From contig JAKVBG010000009.1 of the NCBI GenBank assembly GCA_022447605.1, positions 1 to 64,000 of the forward strand: a DNA stretch of 64,000 nt. The letters run 5' to 3'. Each line of letters starts with the position of its first letter. Position 1 is the first letter of the stretch. The DNA comes from Mariniblastus sp. (lineage in GTDB: Bacteria > Planctomycetota > Planctomycetia > Pirellulales > Pirellulaceae). A program made the position numbers and the translations under genes. Positions 54,418 through 63,728 of the stretch are shown in pieces. The notes under the pieces were generated by a model. That model made no database searches. It saw only the letters and a list, made by a program, of their open reading frames with translations, and was not told where the DNA came from.

Positions 54418-55641
54418 TCAGCGTTCCAGTGGCCAGATTTCAACCGGTTCTCCCGCCTGCCATTCATTTTTTTCCAGCGGGAAATGGACCAGACAGTCTG
54501 CTTGCCCCAGGGCCCGCAGGTCGGACGAGCCGTTCCAGGGAAGCGTGGCGACATGACGGGTCATCCCCGAGTCGACCTGAATTTTTCCCGGCCAAAAAGT
54601 CGGTCGGTTGCCCCGAGTCTGGTGATCGTTGACCAGCTGGGCACCACTCCAGCGTTGCTGGTCAGCCTGTTCGAACATGCATTGAATCGCATACCGAACA
54701 AACAGGTGGTAACCGACCAGGCTGCTGAGCGGGTTGCCCGGTAGTCCAAAGACGTAACAGGTGTGGGTACCCGCAGACCATTGGCCAAACCAGATCGGTT
54801 TTCCCGGTTTGACCGCGACCTTGTGGAAAACCTGCTCGACCCCGCATTCGGCCAGCACCTTCGGCACCAGGTCGAGCATCCCGGCTGAGACACCGCCCGA
54901 GAGCAGAAGTACATCTTTCTGTAACCCTTGCTCTACCAGCCGTTTCAACTGGGCCGGGTCGTCGCGCCCTATGTCGAGCGCCTCGACAGCCAAACCTTGA
55001 GCCTGGTTCAAGGCTACCAGCATCGGGCCGTTGCTGTTGCGTATTTGTGCGGGTCCGGGCTGCTGGTCGACCTTGACCAGCTCGTCTCCTGTGGGCAGGA
55101 CGGCAATCGTTGGCTGGCGGTAGACCTCGACCGGGTCACAACCGACTTCTGCCAACAGCCCGATATCGGCGGCGCGAATCTGGTGGCCCCGACTCAATAC
55201 CACGTCGCCCGATCGATAATTTTCCGCGCGTGACATGGTGTGGTGCCCGGGGGCAATCTGTGACAGGTCGATTCTGACCTGCGGCGGTTTCGCGCCTGCC
55301 ACCTCACTTGTTTTCTCGACCATCACGACGGCGTCGGCACCCTCTGGCAGTGGCGCGCCGGTCATGATCCGCGCGGCGCAACCTGCCTTTACTGATTGTT
55401 GGGGGGAACTCCCGGCCACGATGGTCTCGGTGACCACCAGTTCTCGGCAGCCCGCCTGGATATCGGACGAGCGGACGGCATAACCGTCCATCACGCTCTT
55501 GTGGTGGGGTGGGGAGTCGATGTCGGCCAACACGTCCCTGGCCAGGACCATGCCGACCGAGGAGATGAGGTCCTGCGACACGACGGGCCACGGCTGCACG
55601 GTGTTGCGAATCTGCTCCAGGGCAGTTGCTATCGGGATCAT
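54418..55641 (-). CDS. moeA: Molybdopterin molybdotransferase
   Basis: MoeA inserts molybdenum into adenylylated molybdopterin. The 407-residue chain has the N-terminal conserved block DIDSPPHHKSVMDGYAVRSS, MTGAPLPEGADAVVMVEKT, the MoCF-binding domain with VLPTGDELV and SNGPMLVALNQ, LLSGGVSAGMLDLVPKVL, and FGLPGNPLSSLVGYHLFV. A C-terminal beta domain follows. The ATG overlaps the TGA of the upstream trpG gene by four bases (ATGA), implying translational coupling. No other moa or mob gene is in the window. Confidence 0.94.
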   Translation of the reverse strand: MIPIATALEQIRNTVQPWPVVSQDLISSVGMVLARDVLADIDSPPHHKSVMDGYAVRSSDIQAGCRELVVTETIVAGSSPQQSVKAGCAARIMTGAPLPEGADAVVMVEKTSEVAGAKPPQVRIDLSQIAPGHHTMSRAENYRSGDVVLSRGHQIRAADIGLLAEVGCDPVEVYRQPTIAVLPTGDELVKVDQQPGPAQIRNSNGPMLVALNQAQGLAVEALDIGRDDPAQLKRLVEQGLQKDVLLLSGGVSAGMLDLVPKVLAECGVEQVFHKVAVKPGKPIWFGQWSAGTHTCYVFGLPGNPLSSLVGYHLFVRYAIQCMFEQADQQRWSGAQLVNDHQTRGNRPTFWPGKIQVDSGMTRHVATLPWNGSSDLRALGQADCLVHFPLEKNEWQAGEPVEIWPLER

Positions 55642-56225
55642 GGTGTTATCTGAATAAAATTCTGGATCAAATCGGTGCCCGTTTCCGTCAGAAAACTCTC
55701 CGGGTGGAACTGGACACCAAAAACCGGGTACTGTCGATGTTGAATGGCCATGATCTCGGGCACACCCGATGGCGATTCGGCCCAGGCCGTCATCTCAAAC
55801 TCCGGGGCGAGCGTATCTGGCTTGATCACGAGGCTGTGGTACCGCGTGGCTACCATCGGGTTGGGGATTCCCTGAAAAATTCCCCGCTGCAGGTGTTGAA
55901 TCTGATCCGTTTTTCCGTGCATCAGTTTTTCGGCCGGGACGATTTCACTCCCGTTGGCAGCCCCGATCGATTGGTGGCCCAGGCAGACTCCGAGGATCGG
56001 CAGTCGGGCCTGAAATTGCCGGACCACGTCGACCGAGATGCCGGCCTCGTTGGGCGTGCAGGGGCCGGGAGAGATGATCAGATGACTCGGCTGTAGCCCT
56101 GCGATTTCATCGATCGATGTTTTGTCGTTGCGAATAACGCGAGTTTCGATCTGGCGGTCAATTTCACCCAGGCGCTGGACCAGGTTGTAAGTGAACGAAT
56201 CGTAATTATCAATAATCAGAATCAT
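55638..56225 (-). CDS. trpG: Anthranilate/aminodeoxychorismate synthase glutamine amidotransferase
   Basis: This 195-residue class I glutamine amidotransferase subunit supplies ammonia to anthranilate or para-aminobenzoate synthase. It starts ILIIDNYDSFTYNLVQRLGE and has the PGPCTPNEAGISVDVV motif. The catalytic Cys lies in LGVCLGHQSIGAANG, and the His-Glu pair in GVQFHPESFLTE. TrpG and PabA cannot be separated from sequence alone, and no component I gene is adjacent. It overlaps moeA by four bases and is the first gene of the run towards lnt. Confidence 0.9.
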   Translation of the reverse strand: MILIIDNYDSFTYNLVQRLGEIDRQIETRVIRNDKTSIDEIAGLQPSHLIISPGPCTPNEAGISVDVVRQFQARLPILGVCLGHQSIGAANGSEIVPAEKLMHGKTDQIQHLQRGIFQGIPNPMVATRYHSLVIKPDTLAPEFEMTAWAESPSGVPEIMAIQHRQYPVFGVQFHPESFLTETGTDLIQNFIQITP

Positions 56226-56390
56226 CGTGTTGACGCACGTTTCAAGGGTCGGACGTTGCTAGCAATTTTGTACCAGAATACCCTGAAATGGAATGCGTCA
56301 TCGATTGTCTATTGACGCAAACCGCTACCAATTCTATTTTGCCTCAGCTTTTGGTACGTGATGTGAACCGAAAAAAAGGCCCTGAAAAAA

Positions 56391-57575
56391 GTGATTTCAC
56401 CCGAAAAAAATCAGACCGAATCGATCCAATCTGTTCCCCTGCTCGATTTCCATCGTGGCAATGGTCCGCTCAAGGCGGAAATCATGGAGACGATCTCATC
56501 CATCATTGACACGGGTCGTTTTGTTGGTGGTCCTTTCTGCCAACAGCTGGAAGAGATGGTCGCCGAAGAATGCCAAACAGAATTTGCCATCGGTTGTGCT
56601 TCCGGTAGCGATGCCCTGTTGTTGGCCTTGATGGCAGTCGGTATTGAACCAGGGGACGAAGTCATCTGTCCCAGCTTCACTTTCTTTGCCACCGCCAGTG
56701 CGATCCACCGCTTGGGGGCCAAGCCGGTATTTGTCGATATCGATCCGGTGACCTTCAACCTGGCGCCTGACAGGATCCCCTCCCTGATCACCGATCGGAC
56801 CAAGGCAATCATCCCGGTGCACCTGTTTGGGCAATGTTGCGACATGGATCCGATCATGGAGATTGCGCGCGAAAACAACCTGCATGTCATAGAAGACGCG
56901 GCCCAGTCGATCGGGGCAAGTTACCGCGGAAAACGGGCGGGCGGCATTGGTTCCATTGGCTGTTTCAGCTTCTATCCAACCAAAAACCTGGGTGGCTTCG
57001 GGGATGGTGGGATGTTGACGACGAACGACCCCGAGTTGGCCGATCGATTGCGCCTGTTGGCCAATCACGGAATGCGGCCCCGCTATTTCCACCAAGTGGT
57101 CGGTATCAACAGTCGTCTTGATTCGATTCAAGCGGCCGTCCTGGGAATCAAGATGCGTCATCTTTCCCGTTGGTTGGCTATGCGTTCGGAAAACGCTCGA
57201 CAGTACGACAAGTTGATGGTGGAACACGGGTTGTCCTCACTGGTCAAGGCACCCTGTCAGAGCAAGGATGGAGTTCATGTCTGGAACCAGTACACGATCC
57301 GTTTGCCGGCCGGAAGTCGTGATCAAGTTCGCGAATCTCTGGCTGAGCGCAACGTTGGCTCCGAGATTTACTACCCGGTTCCGCTGCACCAGCAAGCCTG
57401 TTTTGATTACCTGAATGTCAATCCGGAGACGATGGTGCAAACCGATTTGGCTGCGGAAGAAGTCCTGGCGCTGCCGATCTTCCCGGAATTGACCCGGGAG
57501 GAACAGCGTTACGCGGTGGACTGTTTGGCAGAGATCGTCCTCTCCGAGCATACCCAGATGCGGATGGCTTCCTGA
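56391..57575 (+). CDS. DegT/DnrJ/EryC1/StrS-family sugar aminotransferase
   Basis: This 394-residue pyridoxal-phosphate aminotransferase makes amino sugars from 4-keto or 3-keto nucleotide sugars. Diagnostic parts are TGRFVGGPFCQQLEEMVAEE, FAIGCASGSDALLLALMAVG, DEVICPSFTFFATASAIHRL, HVIEDAAQSIGASYRG with the cofactor Asp, and the lysine loop GCFSFYPTKNLGGFGDGGM. The substrate is unknown; surface glycans are a likely destination. The start is GTG at 56391 with no clear ribosome-binding site. It converges on the sulfatase gene with a 16-base gap. Confidence 0.92.
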   Translation: MISPEKNQTESIQSVPLLDFHRGNGPLKAEIMETISSIIDTGRFVGGPFCQQLEEMVAEECQTEFAIGCASGSDALLLALMAVGIEPGDEVICPSFTFFATASAIHRLGAKPVFVDIDPVTFNLAPDRIPSLITDRTKAIIPVHLFGQCCDMDPIMEIARENNLHVIEDAAQSIGASYRGKRAGGIGSIGCFSFYPTKNLGGFGDGGMLTTNDPELADRLRLLANHGMRPRYFHQVVGINSRLDSIQAAVLGIKMRHLSRWLAMRSENARQYDKLMVEHGLSSLVKAPCQSKDGVHVWNQYTIRLPAGSRDQVRESLAERNVGSEIYYPVPLHQQACFDYLNVNPETMVQTDLAAEEVLALPIFPELTREEQRYAVDCLAEIVLSEHTQMRMAS

Positions 57576-57591
57576 GCCCGATCGTTTTGCC

Positions 57592-59088
57592 CTACTTTGC
57601 TTCCGTGTCCAGCGCGGCAAAGGGGAACGTGGTTGACGGGGTCCTGGCATCCTTCATCAAGCGGGTCAGTTGCTCCACCAATTCCGGGTGTTCCCTGGCA
57701 ATATCCTTCGTTTCTGCGATGTCGTCGCCCAGGTGATACAGCTGAACGGGCGCAGACGGGTTCTTGAGCAGGCCAGTTCGAATTGCCTTGTAATCGCCCT
57801 GCCGGATTGCCTGCTGGCCACCGTAGGCGGGGAATTCCCAGTACAGGTAGTCATGTTCCCGTTGGCCACCTGTCTGCAGTAGCGTCGGAGCCAGGCTGAT
57901 TCCATCGGTCAGGTGCCGGGTGCGGCAACCGGTCAGGTCGCTGATCGTGACAAACAGGTCCCAAAAGGCGGCGACATGATCGGACTCCCGTCCCGGTTGA
58001 ATCCGGCCAGGCCAGGATACCAACAGCGGCACACGGATACCCCCTTCATACAGCGAACCTTTTCTGCCGCGCAGGGGTCCCGCTGAGCGGAAGAACTCGG
58101 AGTCGGTGCCACCCAGCCGGTTGGGAGCCGGGCCGTTGTCGGATGTGAAGATGACGATCGTGTTTTTTTCAAGACAATACTTTTCAATCCGCTGCATGAT
58201 TTTCCCGATATCCCGGTCCATGTGGGAAATCATGGCGGCGTAACCCGCCCTCGGTTTGGGATGCGGAATGTAGCCGCGATGCTGGTATTCGGCTTCCGGT
58301 ATTTCGCTGCCAAATTCGGTCAGGGAAGATTCGGGTGCCTGGATAGCAAGATGCGGAATCGCAAATGGCAAATACAGGAAGAAGGGGCAATGCCGGTTTT
58401 CATCGATGAACTCGAGAGCGACTTCGGTGAAACGATCCTGGGAATACGTTTGGCCGGTTGCCGTTCGGTCGTTCCCTGGCAACATCTCTCGTTGATCGTT
58501 GCGCCACAGGAAACGGGGGTAATGATTGTGGGCGTGACGCTGACAATTGAAACCATAAAACAGGTCGAATCCCTGTCGATTGGGATCACCGCTGGATCCT
58601 TCGTAGCCAAGTCCCCACTTGCCAATTGCCGCGGTTCGGTAGCCACGCTTCTTCAGTATTTCCGCAATCGTGACGGCCTGCTCCGAGATCGGGTTCTGGC
58701 CGGGGAAGAAAAGCGGGTCGTCGGCACCCATGGTCTTGCGGGCGGCCGGGTTGCCGTTGTTTCGTATCTCGGCGTGTCCCTGGTGCATGCCGGTCAGCAG
58801 GCTGCAGCGGGACGGCGCGCAAACGGCTTGGCCGGAATAAAATTGGCTGAACTTTACGCCCTCACTTGCGATCCGGTCCAGATGGGGTGTTTGAATCCAC
58901 TGCTGGCCGTAGCTGCCCAGTTCGCCATAACCCAGGTCATCGGCCAGGATCAGGACGACATTGGGCGGCCGGGTTGTGGGAGGGTCTGGCCACACTGCGG
59001 GGTCGGACCCCTCAGCTGGATTGGCCATCACGAAGCTGTTGACAAAAACGAGTAAGATCAGTGACAGGAAAGTGTTCAGCTTTTTCAT
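57592..59088 (-). CDS. Exported type I sulfatase
   Basis: This 498-residue enzyme has a signal peptide ([20 protein letters not shown]) and the alkaline-phosphatase-fold sulfatase domain. The conserved formylglycine site is CAPSR at about residues 90-94, a C-x-P-S-R motif needing an anaerobic or FGE-type activator. Metal-site and fold motifs are [36 protein letters not shown] and [18 protein letters not shown]. It hydrolyses sulfate esters, probably of algal polysaccharides. The SUMF1-like protein in this window lacks the catalytic cysteines and is unlikely to be its activator. No partner genes adjoin it. Confidence 0.95.
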   Translation of the reverse strand: MKKLNTFLSLILLVFVNSFVMANPAEGSDPAVWPDPPTTRPPNVVLILADDLGYGELGSYGQQWIQTPHLDRIASEGVKFSQFYSGQAVCAPSRCSLLTGMHQGHAEIRNNGNPAARKTMGADDPLFFPGQNPISEQAVTIAEILKKRGYRTAAIGKWGLGYEGSSGDPNRQGFDLFYGFNCQRHAHNHYPRFLWRNDQREMLPGNDRTATGQTYSQDRFTEVALEFIDENRHCPFFLYLPFAIPHLAIQAPESSLTEFGSEIPEAEYQHRGYIPHPKPRAGYAAMISHMDRDIGKIMQRIEKYCLEKNTIVIFTSDNGPAPNRLGGTDSEFFRSAGPLRGRKGSLYEGGIRVPLLVSWPGRIQPGRESDHVAAFWDLFVTISDLTGCRTRHLTDGISLAPTLLQTGGQREHDYLYWEFPAYGGQQAIRQGDYKAIRTGLLKNPSAPVQLYHLGDDIAETKDIAREHPELVEQLTRLMKDARTPSTTFPFAALDTEAK

Positions 59089-59282
59089 GGTTTCAGGTTT
59101 TTCATCCGTCGTGCCGGGCCTGTGAAATCAGGCGAGTTAATCTCCAGTTCCCTCGATGATCCCATTCAAACTGGAGAAAGGTTGGCTGGCAAGTTCTGAT
59201 TGGAGAATCGATCCGCTTAACCCCCTTTGTTTTGCCGGGGTGAGCCGGTTAAACTCGCGATTTACAACATTTTTGGGATTCC

Positions 59283-60122
59283 ATGCTAAAAAACGTTCCG
59301 GTCCAAAAACTACGACATGGCGAGTTGACCATCGAGGGTTACTCGCGGGCTGCCGTACAGACGTATTGGCGGATTGCCGAGTTGAAAGTCGGCTTTGATC
59401 TGGGTGCGCACCCCTGGGACTTCATGGGGACGCCGACCTGGATGATCTCCCATGTCCACCTGGACCATATTGCTGCTTTGCCCCTGTACGTGGCGCGCCG
59501 GCGATTGATGAAAATGGCTCCGCCCAGGATTTTTCTGCCGGAGTATTCCATTGAGCACGTCCGACAGATGCTGCGCAGTTTTGAAAAACTGGACCGCGGC
59601 CGTCTGCCCTGTGAATTGATTGGGGTGACTGACGGACAGGAGTTCGATCTTTCGCGGGAACTGGTGATTCGTGTTCTCAAGACGCACCATACCGTGCCCA
59701 GTGTCGGCTACGTGATTTTTGATCGGCGTCACAAGTTGAAAGCCGAGTATTCGGATTTGAGTGGTGAGCAGATTCGGGATTTGAAACAGGCCGGCCAGGA
59801 AGTGACCGAGGAAAAACGGATTCCTCTGGTAGGTTTTACCGGAGACACATCACCGCGCGGTTTGGACGACAATCCACTCTTTTATGAAACCAAGATACTG
59901 ATTACCGAATTGACCTTCGTGGCACCGGACCATCGCAAACAGTTGATCCACAAGCATGGTCATATGCATCTGGATGATTTTGTGGAACGGCAGGCCTGTT
60001 TTCAGAACGAGCTGGTCATTGCCGGGCATCTCAGTACGCGCTATAGCCGTCAGCAGGCGGAGCGGATGGTGCGGAAAAAGATGCCGGATATGATGGGGAA
60101 CCGCTTGTATCTTTGGGGATGA
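59283..60122 (+). CDS. Metallo-beta-lactamase-fold protein, tRNase Z-like
   Basis: This 279-residue protein has the HxHxDH zinc motif in ISHVHLDHIAALPLY. It also has further ligands in LKTHHTVPSVGYVIFD, the Asp in VGFTGDTSPRG, TELTFVAPDH and the final His in IAGHLSTRYS. The combination HTVPSxGYVI with GHMHLDDF resembles the short tRNase Z and its plant and cyanobacterial relatives, which trim tRNA 3' ends. I am not sure of activity, because the exosite arm is short or absent. Its stop overlaps the hemW ATG (ATGA), so the two are translationally coupled. Confidence 0.85.
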   Translation: MLKNVPVQKLRHGELTIEGYSRAAVQTYWRIAELKVGFDLGAHPWDFMGTPTWMISHVHLDHIAALPLYVARRRLMKMAPPRIFLPEYSIEHVRQMLRSFEKLDRGRLPCELIGVTDGQEFDLSRELVIRVLKTHHTVPSVGYVIFDRRHKLKAEYSDLSGEQIRDLKQAGQEVTEEKRIPLVGFTGDTSPRGLDDNPLFYETKILITELTFVAPDHRKQLIHKHGHMHLDDFVERQACFQNELVIAGHLSTRYSRQQAERMVRKKMPDMMGNRLYLWG

Positions 60123-61285
60123 CGATTGGGCATATGGCTGTCGGAACTTTCAATGATGCGCGGTCGCTGTACCTGCATGTCCCATTTTGCCGACACCGTT
60201 GTGGCTATTGTAATTTCACCTTGATTGCCGGCCGCGACGATCTGGTTGATCGGTACCTGGACGCCTTGGAACAGGAGATCGGTCGTTGGCCGGGGACGTT
60301 CGAACTGGACACCCTGTTCCTGGGTGGAGGGACGCCCAGCTACCTGAACCCGAACCAACTGGAACGTCTCGGCCAGATGATTCGTCGGCGGTTTGACCTT
60401 TCGGCAGAAATCGAGTTCACGGCAGAGTGTAATCCAAACGATCTCCATCCGGCCACGGTCGAGGCGCTCGATCAAATCGGTGTCAATCGACTGAGCCTCG
60501 GGATCCAGTCCTTTGACGATCAGAAACTCAGGTTCCTGGAGAGGACACACCGGGCGACCGATGCGATCGGGGCGATTCGGCTGGCACGCCAGTCCTTTGA
60601 CAATCTTTCCGTCGACTTGATCTTTGCCTGCCAGGGTGAGTTGCCCAGTGATTGGGAGAGGGATCTTGAAACGGCCCTGGAGCAACAGCCGGATCATCTT
60701 TCCGTCTACGAACTGACGTATGAAAAGGGGACGCAGTTCTGGAATCGGCTGAACCGAGGTGAGCTGGAGCAAGTCGAAGAAGATCGCCGGGCCGAGTTGT
60801 ACCAAGGAGCGATCGATCGGCTGACATCGGCCGGGCTGGAGCATTATGAAATCAGCAGCTTTTGCCGTTCGGGGTACCGTTGCCGCCATAACCAGGTCTA
60901 TTGGCGTGGTGAACCGTTCCTGGCAGCCGGTCCGGGGGCGAGCCGGTTCGTTGGCGGGACCCGGCAGACGAACCATCGCAGCACGACGCAGTACTTGAAA
61001 TTGATCGAGTCGGGAAGATCACCGGTCGCCGAGTCGGAGGAGGTCGACCCGTTGGGCCTGGCCAGGGATTTGATCGCTTTCGGGTTGCGACTGCTCGACG
61101 GTTTTCCGTTGGAGCTGTTTCGTAGAGCCACCGGGCAGGAACTCGTCGATTTTCTCGGTGCCAGAGGGGAATGGCTGTTGGCAGAGGGCCTGATTTTTAT
61201 CGACGGTGAAACCTGCCGGTTAACCGAGCGGGGACTCCTGGTTTACGACTCGATTGCCGAGCAGATCTACCGGCTGCAGGAGTGA
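60119..61285 (+). CDS. hemW: HemW-like radical SAM protein
   Basis: HemW proteins are radical SAM, heme-binding chaperones related to the oxygen-independent coproporphyrinogen oxidase HemN. The cluster motif is CRHRCGYCNF (CxxxCxxC). Family blocks include LFLGGGTPSYLNPNQLERLG, FTAECNPNDLHPATVEAL, NRLSLGIQSFDDQKLRFLER, HNQVYWRGEPFLAAGPGA, and a C-terminal winged-helix end (LVYDSIAEQIYRL). It lacks the CxxxCxxC-C arrangement of true HemN. I choose the ATG at 60119, which overlaps the RNase Z-like stop codon by four bases; MAVGTFNDARSLYLHVPF at residue 6 is the alternative start. It has 388 residues. Confidence 0.92.
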   Translation: MTIGHMAVGTFNDARSLYLHVPFCRHRCGYCNFTLIAGRDDLVDRYLDALEQEIGRWPGTFELDTLFLGGGTPSYLNPNQLERLGQMIRRRFDLSAEIEFTAECNPNDLHPATVEALDQIGVNRLSLGIQSFDDQKLRFLERTHRATDAIGAIRLARQSFDNLSVDLIFACQGELPSDWERDLETALEQQPDHLSVYELTYEKGTQFWNRLNRGELEQVEEDRRAELYQGAIDRLTSAGLEHYEISSFCRSGYRCRHNQVYWRGEPFLAAGPGASRFVGGTRQTNHRSTTQYLKLIESGRSPVAESEEVDPLGLARDLIAFGLRLLDGFPLELFRRATGQELVDFLGARGEWLLAEGLIFIDGETCRLTERGLLVYDSIAEQIYRLQE

Positions 61286-61301
61286 TGATTGGGACGTATC
61301 C

Positions 61302-62963
61302 TCACGAACCGTCCTGATCATCCTGCCCTGGTGAATCTGCGTCATCAACCGCACCGTCCGTTTCCAGTGATTCCTCCGGTGTCTGGAGTTGCTCGATCGC
61401 CTGCTTGGCCATGTCGACCACCGTTGCATAGGACGCCTGGCCCGAGAATGTACTGACGATCTCTGTCAGTCGGCGGGTTGATTCGGCGACTTGATCGGCC
61501 GTGCTGGCGACGGCCAGTTTTTTGATCAGTTGCTGGAGCGGTGCGATTTCCGTTGGCAACTGCCTCGTTTCTGCGATCTCGACCAACCTGCTCCGGGCTT
61601 CCATGACGATGTGCCGCTCGTCCCCAACCGGATCAACAGTCTCCACCAATGCCTCGAATTCGGATTCTGCCTGGTCGAGATCTCCTTGAACCTGCAAGCT
61701 GATCGCCTCGGCCAGCTTTTTGGTGTTGGGCGATTGGGCCCATAATGCTCGCCCTTTCTGGATCTGTTCCATCATGGTCCTCCGTCTCGATTCATAGTAG
61801 AGGTCGGAGGCTTCTTGGAAGTAGGCGTCATCGGGCCCGCGATCGATAATGGTGCTCAGGTTGCTCCGCGCCTGTCTCCACTGGCTGCTGTCCGGCGAGT
61901 TCATCATCGACTCAGCCTGCTGGTACAGTTTGAGGCTACTGGTAGGGAGCAGGGCAAAACAGATGATGGCGAGCAGCAGCAACAACGAGCCTGCCAGGAA
62001 CGGGACGCGTTCATAGAATGGGCGTTCATCGGCATCCTGGGTCTTGGTTTTTTTGCCGAGTAAGCGGTGCGCCTCGGTCTTGTCGGCCCCCGCCGTCAGT
62101 GCGTTGAAGTGTCCCGAGACCTGGGTTACGGTTGCCCTGCGGTTGGTGTCGATTTTCCTGATTTCTTCAAACGCAAGAACCACGGCCTGCGCCGAATGGG
62201 GACGCAGTCGGGGTGAGGGAGAGAGCATTTGACAGGTGATCCTGTCCAGCCAGATAGGGCAATTCATGACATGAGCGGACACGGAGGGTGCTGCCTGTTC
62301 CATTTTCCTGCGGTTCATTCTTCCCATCGTATCCGGTTCATAGGGAAGTTTCCCCGTCAACATTTCGTACAGGATGACTCCCAGCGAGTAGATGTCCGAC
62401 TTGGGGGTTGCCCCTTCGTTGAATTGTTCGGGCGCCATGTAGGCCGCGATGTCCAGCTCCCGTTTTTGGCCGTCGTCCCAGCGTTTTCGGCGCGAGCGGT
62501 TCAGTCGTAAATCGGCGACCTTGACCCGGTTTTTTTTATCGATAAGGATCTTGTCAGGCGTCAGTTTTCCATGCATCGCTTCCTGTTGATGCAGGTACTG
62601 CAGCAACTCGGCGACCTGTCGTCCAATGTCGACGACCAGATCAGGCGCCAGTCTTCCCCGTCGCGAAAGGAGGGCCGTAAGGGACTCTCCCTTGACCAGT
62701 TTGTGCGCCAAAAAAATCTTGTCGCCCTCGACCCCGGCCCCATACAGTCGGACCAGATTGGGGTGTCGAAATTTTTGCAGGACACGAACTTCCAGCTCGA
62801 TTTTGTTGACGGCCTGGTTCCAATCCACGTTCGGTGGAATGGAAATGAACTTGAGAGCCACCTTTTTCTGCTGTTCGGTTTGCAGGGCTTGAAAGACTTT
62901 TTGCCGGCGGTTCGTACCGAGTCTTTTGAGGATCAGGAATGGGCCAACTTGGGTATTTTCCAC
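61302..62963 (-). CDS. Serine/threonine kinase-like membrane protein, probable pseudokinase
   Basis: This 553-residue protein has an N-terminal Hanks-type fold (about residues 8-270), a hydrophobic span near residue 335 (AGSLLLLLAIICFALL) and an extracytoplasmic helical part of about 200 residues. The ATP lysine is kept (VALKF, residue 38), and MAPEQ and the SDIYSLGVILYEMLTGK block are normal. The catalytic loop HRDLKPEN is changed to HGKLTPDK (131-138), so the catalytic Asp and the LKPxN residues are gone. The DFG motif reads DLR, and the glycine loop is LGTNRRQKVF instead of GxGxxG. It is therefore predicted to bind nucleotide weakly or signal as a scaffold. The start is GTG at 62961-62963. 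Confidence 0.85.
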   Translation of the reverse strand: MENTQVGPFLILKRLGTNRRQKVFQALQTEQQKKVALKFISIPPNVDWNQAVNKIELEVRVLQKFRHPNLVRLYGAGVEGDKIFLAHKLVKGESLTALLSRRGRLAPDLVVDIGRQVAELLQYLHQQEAMHGKLTPDKILIDKKNRVKVADLRLNRSRRKRWDDGQKRELDIAAYMAPEQFNEGATPKSDIYSLGVILYEMLTGKLPYEPDTMGRMNRRKMEQAAPSVSAHVMNCPIWLDRITCQMLSPSPRLRPHSAQAVVLAFEEIRKIDTNRRATVTQVSGHFNALTAGADKTEAHRLLGKKTKTQDADERPFYERVPFLAGSLLLLLAIICFALLPTSSLKLYQQAESMMNSPDSSQWRQARSNLSTIIDRGPDDAYFQEASDLYYESRRRTMMEQIQKGRALWAQSPNTKKLAEAISLQVQGDLDQAESEFEALVETVDPVGDERHIVMEARSRLVEIAETRQLPTEIAPLQQLIKKLAVASTADQVAESTRRLTEIVSTFSGQASYATVVDMAKQAIEQLQTPEESLETDGAVDDADSPGQDDQDGS

Positions 62964-63129
62964 TGGAATGACTCAGGGAACAGAAAGTAGGTTGATGGGG
63001 AACGGGCTCTTCTCAAGGGAGGGGATCCCCTGTCGAGCCAGCATCGAAAAGCCGCTTCATCATACGCCGGAGCGAAACAAAAAGTAAATCGATTGAGCCC
63101 GAAAACCAGGAAAAAATGGCGGTCTTGCT

Positions 63130-63648
63130 TCAGCCACGTGGAAATTGGCGGCAATATTCGTAAACCGCCATCGTTGTGGCCGTTACGACGTTGTAGCTGT
63201 GGGGCAGTCCGTAAACCGGTATCTCGACCAGGTCGTGCAGTAAATCAAGTTCCTCGGGCTGTAAGCCGTTGCGTTCATGACCGATGACCAGGGCTGTCTT
63301 TCGATCGAAGGAGTAATCGTAAAGAACGTGCGATTGGTCTGTCTGTTCAAGACCTACCAGGCGGTAACCTTCTTCCCGTAACTTGACCAGGGCTCGCGAC
63401 AAGTTTTGCCGCCGAACCAGGTTGACCGTTTCTTTGGCGTCACGGGCAATTTTCGAATCGACTTTAAGAGAGCCACAAACGATCATTTGTCGGATCCCTG
63501 CGCAGCCACAGAGCCGGACAATTCTGGAAAGGTTGACTGAGCTGCGAAAATGCGGGCAGGCAATCAACAGGTCGCGAGGCCGCTCCAATGATTGTGGCGG
63601 CTTGTGTCGTAAATGTTCTGGCCGGACCATGGGGTGGATCGTTTCCAC
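63130..63648 (-). CDS. SpoU-family RNA 2'-O-methyltransferase (TrmH-like)
   Basis: This 172-residue SPOUT protein transfers a methyl group from SAM to a ribose 2'-hydroxyl of tRNA or rRNA. The knot motifs are visible: CPHFRSSVNLSRIVRLCGCA (motif 1), ALVIGHERNGL (motif 2) and EIPVYGLPHSYNVVTATTMA (motif 3, with the Asn). No N-terminal extension is present, so it resembles the short TrmH/TrmL forms. The start is GTG at 63646-63648 with no good ribosome-binding site; an ATG at 63628-63630 is an alternative. It is followed downstream on the same strand by the pseudokinase gene. Confidence 0.88.
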   Translation of the reverse strand: METIHPMVRPEHLRHKPPQSLERPRDLLIACPHFRSSVNLSRIVRLCGCAGIRQMIVCGSLKVDSKIARDAKETVNLVRRQNLSRALVKLREEGYRLVGLEQTDQSHVLYDYSFDRKTALVIGHERNGLQPEELDLLHDLVEIPVYGLPHSYNVVTATTMAVYEYCRQFPRG

Positions 63649-63728
63649 GGAGGGTCAGGGGGGATGCGGTCGGTCTACCCTCCCCTCCGTGGCAGACCTC
63701 GCAACGTTGATTCGGTCAGGCCTGGCTC

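Noticed and set aside
61302-62963. An active serine/threonine kinase
   Set aside because: The HRD, LKPEN, DFG and glycine-loop residues are replaced, so I call it a probable pseudokinase.
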